This document shows, piece after piece, positions 1-10,977 of a DNA stretch of 64,000 bases. Positions within the stretch are counted from its first letter, which is position 1. Each line of letters begins with the position of its first letter. A program made the position numbers and the translations under genes. Below the pieces are notes generated by a model, which searched no databases, was not told the origin of the DNA, and was given only the letters and a program-made list of their open reading frames with translations. Origin of the DNA: Panagrolaimus kolymaensis (lineage: Eukaryota; Nematoda; Chromadorea; Rhabditida; Panagrolaimidae); the NCBI GenBank assembly GCA_028622995.1, contig JAJQJQ010000028.1:2356001-2420000 (forward strand), read 5' to 3'.

Positions 1-768
1 GGTTGTCGGTCCAAACCGACACTTTTTGGGCTTTGTCGGTCCAGACCGACAACTGTCGGTCTGGACCGACAGATGTTTTTTTGAACCGACAATAAATATT
101 TTTGAAGGAGTTTCTCTATAAAATGATTAGAAAATACTTTAAAATTAATTTAAAACATTATAAAAACCATCCATGCATCGATATCAACCATTTATGGTAT
201 TTATTGTATATCGTGTGCTATTTTGGTGTATTTTGGTGACTCAAAAAAATCAAATTCTTCAAAATCTTAATTTTTGGCTTAGAATCAATGATTATACACT
301 AATTTGGGGGCGTAGAATCCGAATTTGAAGGATGCGGGCCTAGATGTCTTTCTAGTTCTAGAGTTATGATTTTTTGAAATATGCATATTTTGACTTCTCC
401 CAAAAAAATTTTATGAGCAGGTCAAACATTTAAACTGTTATCAAATTCGGATTCTACGCCCCCAAATTAGTGTATAATCATTGATTCTAAGCCAAAAATT
501 AAGATTTTGAAGAATTTGATTTTTTTGAGTCACCAAAATACACCAAAATAGCACACGATATACAATAAATACCATAAATGGTTGATATCGATGCATTGAT
601 GGTTTTTATAATGTTTTAAATTAATTTTAAAGTATTTTCTAATCATTTTATAGAGAAACTCCTTCAAAAATATTTATTGTCGGTTCAAAAAAACATCTGT
701 CGGTCCAGACCGACAGTTGTCGGTCTGGACCGACAAAGCCCAAAAAGTGTCGGTTTGGACCGACAACC
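1..768. repeat. Long inverted-repeat (foldback) element
   Basis: The left arm (1-328) and right arm (441-768) are reverse complements at a constant coordinate sum of 769. The only mismatch I found is at 172. The spacer (329-440) is 112 bp. The outer part of each arm carries short palindromes of the form TGTCGGTCCAGACCGACA. Because the left arm touches the window edge, the outer boundary and any target-site duplication are unknown. No ORF is present. It may be a foldback-type or MITE-like element; an assembly palindrome is the alternative. Confidence 0.9.
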
Positions 769-857
769 TCAAAATTGTGTTTTATAGTAAATTAATAGCG
801 CAAAAAAATTTATTTTAATTATTCATTCATAATTTCATCATTTCTGAGAAAAAAAAA

Positions 858-908
858 TTGTCGGTCCAGACCGACAATTGTCGGTTTCAACCTACAAAAA
901 TGTCGGTT
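858..908. repeat. Extra copies of the TGTCGGT palindrome motif
   Basis: The motif that tips the foldback arms recurs here as TGTCGGTCCAGACCGACA followed by two degraded copies. This suggests a related element edge or an older, decayed copy beside the intact inverted repeat. Confidence 0.7.
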
Positions 909-1841
909 TGCTTACAGTGCTGGATTTAACGTTTTGCAGCAATGTTATACAGAAGAATAACTTCTCATTAGTTTGTGTCTTTTCAAAAGACAAGGACGAA
1001 ATGAATAAAAAAAAATTAAAAATATAATTTGCAGTCACTGCTTGTTTATGCAGAAAAATAAATGAACAAATCAAACATATCACGAGAAATCCACGATTTA
1101 ATGTTGTTTTATTGCTTTTTTCTTGCTTTTCTTTTTTTCCCAAACTCAAAGTTAAGAAATTTCATTTATGCCTTGGAAGTATGATGGTTTAAAAAACTAA
1201 AACTATAAAAGCTTCCTTTTTTAAAAATAGGAACATAAATAAAAAATGCAGGGTTGTGTAAAACCCCACAAATGGAAAGAAATAGTCATTATTATTTTTG
1301 TATGTCAACAACTTGGATCCGAGAGTCACTCAAATTTGCCTCGCTTTAATACATGTTTTGCATTGTCGCCGCACAACCACTTTCTAAAGTATTTAAGAAT
1401 ACTCAGGGCTCTTTATTTTCACTCCTTTGGCTGATAAGAACTTGTCTTTACTTCGTTTGTATAAGCTTTTGTTGTTTTGCATCGTTGTCGGACAGAGAAT
1501 TAAGTTGCGTCCTTGTAGTTTTTAAACACCCAAAAAAGAATCAAAGTACAAAATACATTAAAAAATTTGTTGGACAATATTCCAGAAACTTTTTGCACAC
1601 TTTTTTTTATTTCAAAAATTGATCATTCATCATTGTTGTGATTAATATTTTCTTTTTTTGAATATTTTATTATAATTCTTTTGTGACATAATTTTATAAA
1701 TAAATTATTTTGTCACAGAGAAAACTTTTTTTTCATTTTTCTTTTATATTTTTTTATAGAAACTATTGTAAAATAAATTAGTTTGAAAATACATATATGC
1801 AAATTCCTGGATGAACATAATTAAGAAGATTGTTGTCCAAT
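909..1841. other. No gene seen
   Basis: AT-rich sequence with only short unsupported ORFs on both strands. Around 945-1100 it is weakly similar to 5760-5900, which lies upstream of the second receptor gene, so it may be an old copy of receptor 5' flank. Confidence 0.5.
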
Positions 1842-2476
1842 ATGCAACAAAACTATTCGGAAATTGATTATTATTCTGAAACGGACACGAAAACTTCTCC
1901 TAATCCTTTTAAAATTAACAACACCGCCTGCCACAATTTATTTTGTGGGTTAACTATTTAGTTTGCTTTAACTGCCAAGCTAAAGCTTAGCAGTGAAAGT
2001 ACGCCTCCAAAAATCAATCAATATAAAATGTGCAAAGGTCAAAACCAAATTAATCTTGTTTGCAATGAATGTATTTGTCATCATTATTTCTTTAGTGAAC
2101 AAAACCTTTTCTGGCAAATTGTTGAAAAATGTGACAGCTGGGAAATTTGTTTTCTATCTTTTCGCATTTTTTAAATCTGAAAACTGTATGTCTCTCTTTT
2201 AATTTTGAATATTTTATATTTTTTTAAAATAAACTCTTTTTTTCTAAAGTTTATTTGAAAAAAATTTATTTTTATTTTTTGTTTCTATTATACATACGAT
2301 TCTTTAGATCAAGTTAAAAGTGAAAAATTAGCCACGAAGGATATTTTTAAAAGCAATATTCAAGGGAATCAATAGCCATATTCCAAGCTGTTTTTCTTCC
2401 TGAATTTAAAAAGTTTGTAACTACTACTCATTCTACAATGGAAGACGCAATATTTGAAATCAGAATTAAAGAATGA
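1842..2476 (+). pseudogene. Decayed coding sequence with in-frame stop
   Basis: I do not recognise the family. From ATG 1842 a 110-codon frame runs to TAA at 2172-2174, broken only by one in-frame TAG at 1959-1961. The part after the stop is rich in cysteine and histidine, for example CNECICHHYFF, and looks like a metal-binding domain. A further coding-like piece (about 2366-2476, ending EIRIKE then TGA) lies in another frame downstream after AT-rich intron-like sequence. The continuity of plausible protein on both sides of one TAG argues for a pseudogene rather than chance, but no paralogue in the window confirms it. Confidence 0.35.
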
Positions 2477-3422
2477 AGCAAAAACATGCGAAGTTGTACC
2501 CAGCAAGAAAAAAAAGTATTTTTGCTGTTAGGAAATAAAGCTATACATATATTTTGTATTAATTTTAAAAATCTGTATAAAAAATGCAAATTTGCTGAAA
2601 ATTGAATTATATCCCCAAGTTTAAGCTATTCACATTTCAACCTCTAATTTAAATGTGCATAATTTCTTGAAAGAAATGAGAGAAAAACAATTAACCGATG
2701 AAAGAATTGGTCATCCATCAACCGACACACTCTTCTCATGGTTTTAAAGACTGAAATACATACGAAAAACCCTGTATTATCAAAAATATTAAAACGGTTC
2801 GTAAATTTTCTTAAACATTATGGAAAGATGCAAAAGAAGTTTTCAATTAAAAATTTAAAAAATAAATAATAAGTAATAAAATTGAGTGTAAAAACCATAA
2901 TCAAAAGAAAATGGGATAATGAAAAGGTAATTACTATGTATTATAGGAATCGTTAAATATGTATACTACCCCACCCATTCCTATTATTAAGAAAACCATT
3001 TTGCTTCTTTGTTAGTTTAGTTTATTTAATTTCTTCTTATTGTGAGTTTGCTTTTTTACATTTTAACTTATCTAACATAAAGGGTTTTTTATTATTCTGT
3101 TTTGCCTATTTAGGAAAAATATATATTCAAAGCTAGCAAATCCAATAAAGCTTTTAATAGTCTTGTTTTTCGTTTACTATTTTTTTATTTGTTAGTGGTG
3201 ATGAAAACTATAATAAAATATGGACCAGATTTAAGTTTTTTGGTTCACCACATGTATTTATTTCAATTTTGCTTTAATTAAATTACAAAATAATTTTATA
3301 GTTTTCGCAGTAGTTTAAAAAAACTAAAATTTTAACCACGTTTCTTGCGCTTGAAAAAGTTTTTTTATCCATTAAAATTTTTAAAACTCCCATTATTTGA
3401 TTTTGGGTTATAGTATTAATCG
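2477..3422. other. No gene seen; upstream of receptor 1
   Basis: AT-rich intergenic sequence. The end of it (TTATAG at about 3409-3414, just before ATG 3423) could be a splice-leader acceptor for the receptor gene. Confidence 0.4.
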
Positions 3423-5195
3423 ATGATTCCACCATTTTTATTCATTGCTTATATGATTTATGGTATTCCTTTATTGGTTCTCTATATTATAATTTTTATT
3501 CTTTTATGTCAAAAGAAAAATCAAAAATATTTTGGTTCATCTTTTTTTAAACTGGCTAAAGTTCTCGCCATTTTGGTATGTTTATGATCTAGTTAAAACT
3601 TGGATTTAATGAATTATTATTGAGAAAATAAAAAAAATATAGAATGTTTAGGATTTATTTTTTTATTTGCATAAATTATAAACTTTTATTGAAATCGCTT
3701 TGTTATTCTTTGTTTTCGGTTTTTTGAAAATTTTAATAAATGTTGTTACTTTGAAAATGAGTAATCGCTATAGTTTTTTTGATTTAGTCAAGCAGAATTA
3801 CATTCATATTTTTCCCTTTCTTAGACCTTTTTTCCATTAAAAAAAAAAGCTTTAATTTTTTTTTATTGGTTTATAGTGAGCATTGGTTAAAAAGCTTTTG
3901 CTTAAAAACTAGCTCCTCCAAATCCAAATTTCATTAAAAAAAATTTTTTTAAAAAAAAGTTAAAGTGATGTAGTTTTTTTTGGGTTTCATAGTTCAGTTA
4001 AGTGACCAAAAAAATAAACAAACAAAAAAATAAACTTTGAAAATGTTTATAATGAATATTAAGAAAAAATTAACAGTATGATTTCAGGATATTACGGGAT
4101 ACTTAAATTTTACATTTGAATTTCGCGGACCGTTATGTCCACTCTTTGCATTTTTCTATGCCGATATGAAACCTTCATTTTGGCTTTCACTTTCATATTT
4201 TTATCGTTATTTTGTTCAATATTCCCATTTTTGGTTAATTACTTTTACAAGTGTCAATCGTATGACAGCTTTACTTTTTCCATTAAAGCATGAACATGTA
4301 ATTTTTGAATCATTTTTTAAAATGAAGTTTTCTAACTTATTAAAGTTGGGTTTTAGTATTGGAAGAAAGGTTTTTGGTTCGCAATAATAACATCTTTTGG
4401 AATGTCTTTTGCATTTACATGGGTATATTTATTTACGGATATTATTCTTATTCCATTTACTCCAGGTGCAATAGATAATTTTGCATTTCTTCGAAGTAAA
4501 TTAATCATTCCTGTAAGTTTCCCAACAAATCTTCAAAAAAATTTCGTTTCAAGTCTCGTTCAATTTTTTCCTTATATCATCAATCTTCAAAAAATTTACT
4601 TTGAGTTTTTTAGATTTCTTCTCCTGTCATAGAGCTTTCAATTTATGCTTTTACTGGAAGCATAATATTTATTTGCAATACCATATCCTTGTCAATTTTA
4701 TTTAAACAAAATTTCCGTAGAATAAATATTATTTCAAAATCAAAAGAAATAAAACAATTTTTTCGCAAAGCTGAAGTTGGCTTATTTGCTATTGCCATTG
4801 GAGATTTTATTGCTATGATTATTAATGTTATTATTATGGTGAGTTTTCTTAAAATTAACAAAAAAAATATAAACTTAATGCAAAAAAGCTTTTTATAAAT
4901 CACAAAATTTTAGGCAAATTGTGCGGTGTATCTTCTCGCAGATGATTACAATAATCCAATGTTTGATTTTTGGTACTTACAAATTCCATGGATTACAGAC
5001 TTGAGTTATTTATCTCGCCCCATTTTACTTTTATCCATGTCTGCAAATGTCAAAAAAGTTTTTGTGCAAACTATTTTATGCTCAAAACGAAGAGTTACAT
5101 TTTCAAAGGCTTCAACAGAGTTTTTACAAACTCCACCATTGACAATGACAAGAAGAAAATCAAAAGTATCACCTTTAAAAGCAACAAATTTTTAG
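3423..5195 (+). CDS. Serpentine receptor, srg/srv-like (receptor 1)
   Basis: A seven-helix nematode chemoreceptor, expected in the plasma membrane or cilia of sensory neurons. Five phase-0 exons: 3423-3575, 4088-4297, 4357-4512, 4614-4838 and 4914-5195, giving 341 residues. Exon 1 encodes the first helix. Exon 2 carries the TM3 region ending in the NRMTALLFPLKHE motif that replaces DRY in this superfamily, and exon 3 opens with YWKKGFW. Exon 5 has the DDYNNP...PWITDLSYLSRP segment of TM6-7, followed by a basic tail. Every exon except the last is the same length as its counterpart in receptor 2 (6334-8671), which supports the model. The srg-superfamily assignment is from motif recognition; the exact subclass (srg or srv) is uncertain, and the ligand is unknown. 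Confidence 0.88.
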
Positions 5196-6333
5196 AATTT
5201 TTTTATGTAATTAACATGACAAAACAAATTTTTTAAATTTTTTTTATGAATGCATAAAAGTTATGAAGAATATTTTCTAGTCTAAATTAGAAGTTCAAAC
5301 TATAAAAAATGACTCAAAGAGAGCAACACACATATGTACATTAAAAGTATCAATGTGCACCACGATTTTATTTCGCTTTAAAACTAAAGTGAAACAAAAA
5401 AAAATTTTTTCATTATTATTTTGCTAGAACACAAATTTTGATTTTTGTTTTGAATATTTTAGTCTGATTTTTTTCCTTTATAAGATTTAGTTAAAAAAAT
5501 AACTAAACTAAAATCGAAAAATATAAGGAAAGTATTGCTTAAATTCAATACTTAATCCTTTGGTTATATTCATAAAAGTTGTGAAAGACATGCAGTTGTG
5601 TCTTATGATAGGTAATATTTATTATCAATCCAATAAATTAAGTGAATGTGGATATTGAACATTTCGCTCTGAAGCAATTCACCAATACATCTTTTAAAAA
5701 AACCATGAGAAAGTAATTTTGCATGTTAAACGAATTAACACTTTGCTGGTTTAGTTTACAACACGATAATTTCTAATAATTTTTGTCTTCTCAAATGACG
5801 AGGAAGCAATGCATAAAAAAAATGTTAAATATTTTAATTGACAGGTTAAAAAACTGTGAAACATTTATGAATTTGTTCATTTGCTCTTATATCTCTGAAA
5901 GACGTGTAATTTTTACAAAAAAAAAATGCAAGACTACGTTTGATGACTATAGTATAATATTGATAAAGATTATGGCTGTCTCGTTAATGCCATGGTAGAA
6001 TAAAATAAATACACGGTAAAATACAATCCTCGACAAAATTACAGCCTTTTGAGGCACATGGCAAAAAATATGGTAGCCCTAATTTACAAAATAATACATT
6101 AGAAAAAAAATTTCTTAATCATAGATAATATTTATGTTTGACGACTATATTTTCTTGGTATTCCACCACCTTGTTTATCTACATACTTTTTTTAAATGAA
6201 GAAATGAAAGTAAAAATTAAATAACTTCAAAAGTTTTCATTCTCACAAATATTTCTTTATTTTTCGTCGGCAGGTTTTTAAATATTTGGTTGGCATTTAA
6301 GTTTTTTCTTTTCTTTATTGAAACCAGGAAATA
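5196..6333. other. Receptor intergenic region
   Basis: No gene supported. It holds one copy of a flank repeat (about 5285-5475) and, near 5760-5900, a stretch similar to 945-1100. A short ORF at 5783-5998 has no support. Confidence 0.5.
5285..5475 (+). repeat. Receptor 3' flank repeat, copy 1
   Basis: This downstream flank of receptor 1 resembles 11141-11430 and 14755-15060. Shared blocks include GTTCAAA..TA.AAAAATG, the stretch around CGATTTTATTT...AAGCTAAAGTG, and TTTTGAATATTTTA at the end. The copies mark past duplication of receptor units. Confidence 0.55.
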
Positions 6334-8671
6334 ATGATTCCTCCGTTGTTGTTTTTCGTGTATATGCTTTATGGAATTCCATTATGGTTACTGTATATCC
6401 TTGTATTTATTCAACTTTGTAAAAGAAGCAATCAAAAATATTTTAATTCTTCCTTTTTTATTTTAGCGACGGTTCAAGCATTTTTTGTAAGTTTAAAACT
6501 CTTTTTCAGTTCTCTAGTTTTGATTAATCCTTCAAATTAAATATTTTTTTGAGTTAATTATCTTTGAATGTTTTTTTCTCGCTTTAGCAGTAAACAATTT
6601 TTCCAAATTTTATTTCAATGGAAAGTGATAGTTGCTTCTCTCTTTTCCACAAGAATCTGTTACCAAGTGTTGTAATAGCATTTTTTAAATCTAAAATGAT
6701 GTTTGAACAGTAGTGATTTCGGTTGCCAAGAAAAAATAATAATGAAGAAAAGCTTTAAAAAATACCTATAATATCAGTTTTACCATTTTCGTACAATTTT
6801 TTAGGATTTTTCTTTATTTCACTTCTCACTACGGCCTTTGAATGCTTTGATAGCTCAAAAATTAGAGCAACAAAAAAAGAAAAAAAGTTATGAAAAATTT
6901 AAAAAAGGATGAGCAATAAAAATTTTAAAATTGTTACGATCGATAAACGCTTTTTTGCTTTAAAGATTGAAAAAAAAAGAAAGCTATTTTTGATCGATTA
7001 GCTGGTGCTGCTTTTTATTGCCAAGGAAATAAAAAAAATGTTTTGAAAATATAAAAATATCTAACAACAAAATGAGCAAGCATCAAAGCAAAAGCAAAAA
7101 AAAATTTGGTTGAACTGAATACTTGGCTAAAGTTTAAAAAATTGCATGAATCAAATTCAAAGACAAAAAACAATCAAATTGTTAATTACAAATTGAAAGA
7201 GCATTTTAGATTTAAAACCTTTTTTTAATTTTCAGGACATAACTGGTTACATTAATTTTACATTTGAATTTCGTTCACCCTTGACTCCTCTTCTTGGATA
7301 TCTTTTTGCTGATATGCAACCCTCATTTTTTCTTTCATTTTCATACTTTTATCGTTATTTTGTACAGTATACTCATTTCTGGCTTATCGCTTTTACAAGC
7401 ATTAATCGACTTTCAGCTTTACTTTATCCATCCAAACATGAAACTGTAAGTAAAAATAATAACAGTAATTTTAAAAAAGGAAATAAAAAAAATATTTTTT
7501 TAGTTTTGGAACAAAGGAGTTTGGTTTTGCGTTGGCTTTGCTCTTGTGATATCTTTCATACTTTCATGGTATTTTTTGTTTTCAACGATTCTAGTAATGG
7601 AATTTACTCCCGGTAAAATAGGTTATTATGTTTTTATTTACACGAGTTCACCTATAGATGTAAGTAATTTTTTTGTTTCAATATTTAAGTGTCAAGAAGA
7701 AGAAAATAATTGGTGTAGTCTACTTACTATACACCGCCTCCGATAATAGGTAAAGAAGATGTAATTAAGGAGGAAGTTGGTGTTACTGTGTACCACACAT
7801 TTTAAAAAGAGCTATTTTTGGAAAGATTTAATTGTAAACGAAACTCAGTAAATCGCTACTTTAACTTTATTTGAAACCTTTGTATTTCGTTCTCTTTTCA
7901 ATCGCAACTTTCTTTTGTCAGGCGCGGAAATGGCAAAAATACTGTAGATTTAATTTTTAAAAAACATCAGGAAGAGCTAAATTCTATTCTCAAAAATAAT
8001 AATCTACGTGAAAGCATTGAAGCAAAAAAAGAAAGTAACTAGAAAATAAAATAATTTAAAACAAATATTTTTTCAATTTTTATATTTTTTAATCATTTTT
8101 TTTTATTATAACTCTTATGATACTTTAGGTGTCATCTTCATTGATTGAACTTTCGGTTTATGCGGCAACTGGAACAATTACACTTACCAGTAACATATGC
8201 TGCTTAGGTGTTTTAATCCGACAAAATCTCAAAAAATCCAAAACCGGTTCGGATAAAAGAGATTTGAAAAGATATTATCGTAAAGCTGAAATTGGATTAT
8301 TTGCTGTTACTTTTGGAGATTTTGTTGTTTTAGTTATTAACATAATAATTATGGTAAAAAATTTTTCTTGTTGTAAAATTTGCATAAAAAATATTTTTTA
8401 GATAAATTTGAGCATTTTGATGTTCGCAAATGATTACAATAATCCTTTGTTTGATTTTTGGTATTTACAAATTCCATGGATAACAGATTTGAGTTATTTA
8501 TGTCGCCCCATTTTACTCATAACAATGTCAAAAAATGTTAGAAAAGTTTTAATTCAATCTCTTTTATGCACCAATGCTGAAACTCATATGAATGTAACAA
8601 CAATCACGGGATCTCGATCTCAAATTAGTAATGTTACTATTAATAGGAGCAAAACAGTTACTATTCGCTGA
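6334..8671 (+). CDS. Serpentine receptor, srg/srv-like (receptor 2)
   Basis: Tandem paralogue of receptor 1. Five phase-0 exons: 6334-6486, 7236-7445, 7504-7659, 8129-8353 and 8402-8671, giving 337 residues. The first four exons are 153, 210, 156 and 225 nt, identical to receptor 1; only the tail differs. Conserved pieces are YFYRYFVQYTHFWLIAF, NRLSALLYPSKHE, the FRKAE-like YYRKAEIGLFA before TM5/6, and DDYNNP...PWITDLSYLCRP. The C-terminal tail is rich in Thr/Asn rather than Lys. Intron 3 (7660-8128) is much longer than in receptor 1 because it contains a fragment of another gene (7719-8042). Role as for receptor 1; no stop or frameshift is seen. Confidence 0.88.
7719..8042 (+). pseudogene. 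Two-exon gene fragment nested in receptor 2 intron 3
   Basis: An internal exon (7719-7789, after a TGTAG acceptor) encodes TYYTPPPIIGKEDVIKEEVG and more, with donor GTACC. An intron (7790-7921) ending TTTTGTCAG leads to a final exon (7922-8042) ending in ESN and TAG. The join keeps frame across GT|G. The encoded 62-residue tail is charged and helix-like (KKHQEELNSILKNNN). I do not recognise the protein. It retains its own intron, so it was moved as DNA rather than as a processed transcript. No promoter or start codon is seen. Confidence 0.55.
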
Positions 8672-8997
8672 CAAAAATAACGCTTTTCTGTTTTTGAATG
8701 TTTTTTTGTAAATTTTTCGCTTTTTTTTAATTGTTTTAAAATAAAAATTAAATTTTGTCCACTTTTTTACTATCAGAAATTTTAGCAAGTTGGCCGACCT
8801 ACAAAAATAAAAAAGCAAGCGTTTAATAAATATCGTATAAAAGGCCTTAAAGGAATAATTTAACCCTTCGAAATTTTCTTCTCTTGAAGAGAAAAGAAAT
8901 CAGCAAAAAAAAGTTTCTTCGCAAATTATTTTATATTCCATTTTCATTCAATTATTATTTATTTTATCTTAATACTTCTTTTTTTTCATCCTTAAAA
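8672..8997. other. No gene seen
   Basis: AT-rich spacer between receptor 2 and the next gene; nothing recognisable. Confidence 0.4.
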
Positions 8998-10060
8998 ATG
9001 GTTCGAAAATCTATTTTAAGAAACGCCAGGCTGATAGTGAACTTGATGGATGCCCCTTTAATTCCCGAGCTCGATTTGAAGAAGAACAAAAACAAAATGA
9101 AGGAAATAATTTTGATTCTGATTTCAATTCTGGAACGGAGTCAGAAAATGAAATGTTAGATCGCGGACCTGTAATCCGAAGTCCCGGTTTTAATTGTAAT
9201 CAAATGAAGCCTCAAAGCTTTGGATTACCCAAACCAATTATGGATTATCTTTTGAAAATCGCCAATGGTAAAGTAATGAAAAAGTTTCATCGATCCTGTA
9301 AATATATGTATCAAAGAAATCCATTTTGTATTGTTGATGGAATAAATTCAAACGAAATTGGAGTTAATTTAAAATTATATGAGCATACTGATTTCCCAAT
9401 GATTGAAAATATTTGGGTCTTGAACAATTTAAATTTAAAACCTTACCGTGATGAATTTATTGAAAATATTGAAAAAATTGTTCGATGTCATGCAAAAACA
9501 ATTACTTTACCCGACAATTATATATCTAAAAAACTTTTTGATATTTTCACAAAATCAAAGCATATCAAAAATTGGGATTCTCTTGAAACCTATATTATGG
9601 ATGAAAAAGAAAGATATATTTCATTTCAAGATCTTTTGATTAATCTTCCAAATGCAAACAGTATTAGGTAGCTTATTTTTTATATTTTTTAATCGAATTT
9701 TATTTAATTTTTTTAGCGCAAAAGTAAATGGAAGCTTAAATTCAAATATGATTGCCCCAAGAAAGAATAAACTTGATTCCCTTAAATTGGATATTGAGGA
9801 CAAAGTTTTTGATCCTGAAGAATATTATAATTGTTTTGAGGTAAGTTTGTCCTCCTTTGAAAAAAGTGAGATTTAATTATTTATTTTTTCAGAAGATTCT
9901 AGCTCCCAACGCAAAAGTTCTTTTGTCATTTTTATATGTATATAATGAAAAAGCGGATTGGAAAAAATTCGATAAATTTAAAAAAGATTTTGAAACAAAA
10001 TGGAAGCCAGCAAATCAAAAACCAAAAATTCAATTTATAATACTTCAAGCAAGACATTAG
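8998..10060 (+). CDS. F-box-like lineage-specific protein, copy A
   Basis: Paralogue of the gene at 15761-16819. Three exons: 8998-9667, 9717-9840 and 9893-10060; the last two join in frame and the last ends ARH then TAG. The core KPIMDYLLKIANGKVMKKFH, then RSCKYMYQRNP, looks like a degenerate F-box (helical 'P..I...IL..I....M..F...CK....') followed by a unique C-terminal domain. F-box proteins select substrates for SCF ubiquitin ligases, but that role is only inferred here. The ATG at 8998 is one base out of frame with the rest. The frame homologous to copy B (FNSRARFEE...) opens only after the T run at 9014-9017; one extra T there would join them. Without it the first in-frame ATG is 9153. 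Confidence 0.65.
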
Positions 10061-10522
10061 ATCATTTTTTGTTGTCGCAAAATTTCTTTTACTTTGTTTG
10101 GCTATTTTCTCTTTGTTTGCCAAAAATTTTGTTTGAACGCTTGTATTTGAAAGACTGGAAATTTAAAATAGTTCGGACTTTATTTCGTTGGTTTTTTATT
10201 TCTTTTATTTAAAAAATTTATTTTTGTTTCATAAAATAAGGAAAAAGAAATTATATCATTTTTAGAATTTTTGATAAAAAATAAAAAATAATATCCTAGA
10301 AAAACGCCTAATTTGTGTTTTTGTTTCTCAGGACTTTTGTTGTGATTCTCTTTTTTTTAAGCAGCAACAATTGAAATCATGGCGTCATTATTTGTTTGAT
10401 AAAGATGATAAGAAGACGAAAAGGTTCGTTAAGCCTATTGTTAAAAACCTATATATAAATGGACTCAAAAAAGTTGATCAAGCGTACTTTAAGCCTCGTG
10501 GCAATTTCACCGTGACTGTAAT
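10061..10522. other. Spacer and promoter of the cysteine-rich gene
   Basis: No gene supported. An ORF from 10371 is out of frame with the downstream protein and lacks coding features. Confidence 0.4.
10452..10460 (+). promoter_or_regulatory. TATA box candidate (TATATAAAT)
   Basis: It lies 71 bp before the proposed start at 10523, close to the 60-80 bp spacing seen before the other small secreted-protein genes and the glycosyltransferase gene in this window. Confidence 0.45.
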
Positions 10523-10977
10523 ATGGCTAAAAATGAGTTTTTTAAGCTTAGGCGTTGCGAGTGAAAAGAAAAGTTTGATAAAATGTATTTTAAGATATAA
10601 ATTTCAGGCATCTATCAATCACGAGCACCCGAATCTTCTTTCTTTTTGCTATCATCGTTTCAATTTCAATGGCAAACCTTGTAAATGGTCTTTGTCAAGC
10701 GAATGCAACTTTGCAACTTAAAGCATGGTCTACCGGAGGATTGACCGCAATGGACTGTAACGGAGGATATTTGGCCAGTGGAGCAGAAATTCATAATACT
10801 GATTGGATATACGCAAAATGTCAATGTGATTCTGGCAGTCTTAATAACCCCAATGGTCTATGGATATGCAGTGCAAAGGCAGAAGGTGGTTCTTTTTGGA
10901 GAACCAAATGCAGTTGTACATTGGGTAAACTCAATAATGAATTGAGTGTCAATGGAAATTGTGTTTGTGATTGCTAA
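10523..10977 (+). CDS. Secreted 10-cysteine protein, copy 1
   Basis: A small cysteine-rich protein, probably secreted; function unknown (effector or defence peptide are options, not shown). Exon 2 (10608-10977) encodes a hydrophobic signal (TRIFFLFAIIVSISMANLVNG) and a mature part with ten cysteines in the order C, C, CxC, C, CxC, CxCxC, ending SVNGNCVCDC. This order matches the gene at 18480-18803. The homologue starts with ATG where this gene has ATC (10618), so a start is needed upstream. Exon 10523-10560 (MAKNEFFKLRRCE) joins in frame through a 47-bp intron with a GTGAAA donor. If that splice is wrong, translation would begin at 10669 and lack the signal, or the copy is dead. Confidence 0.6.
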
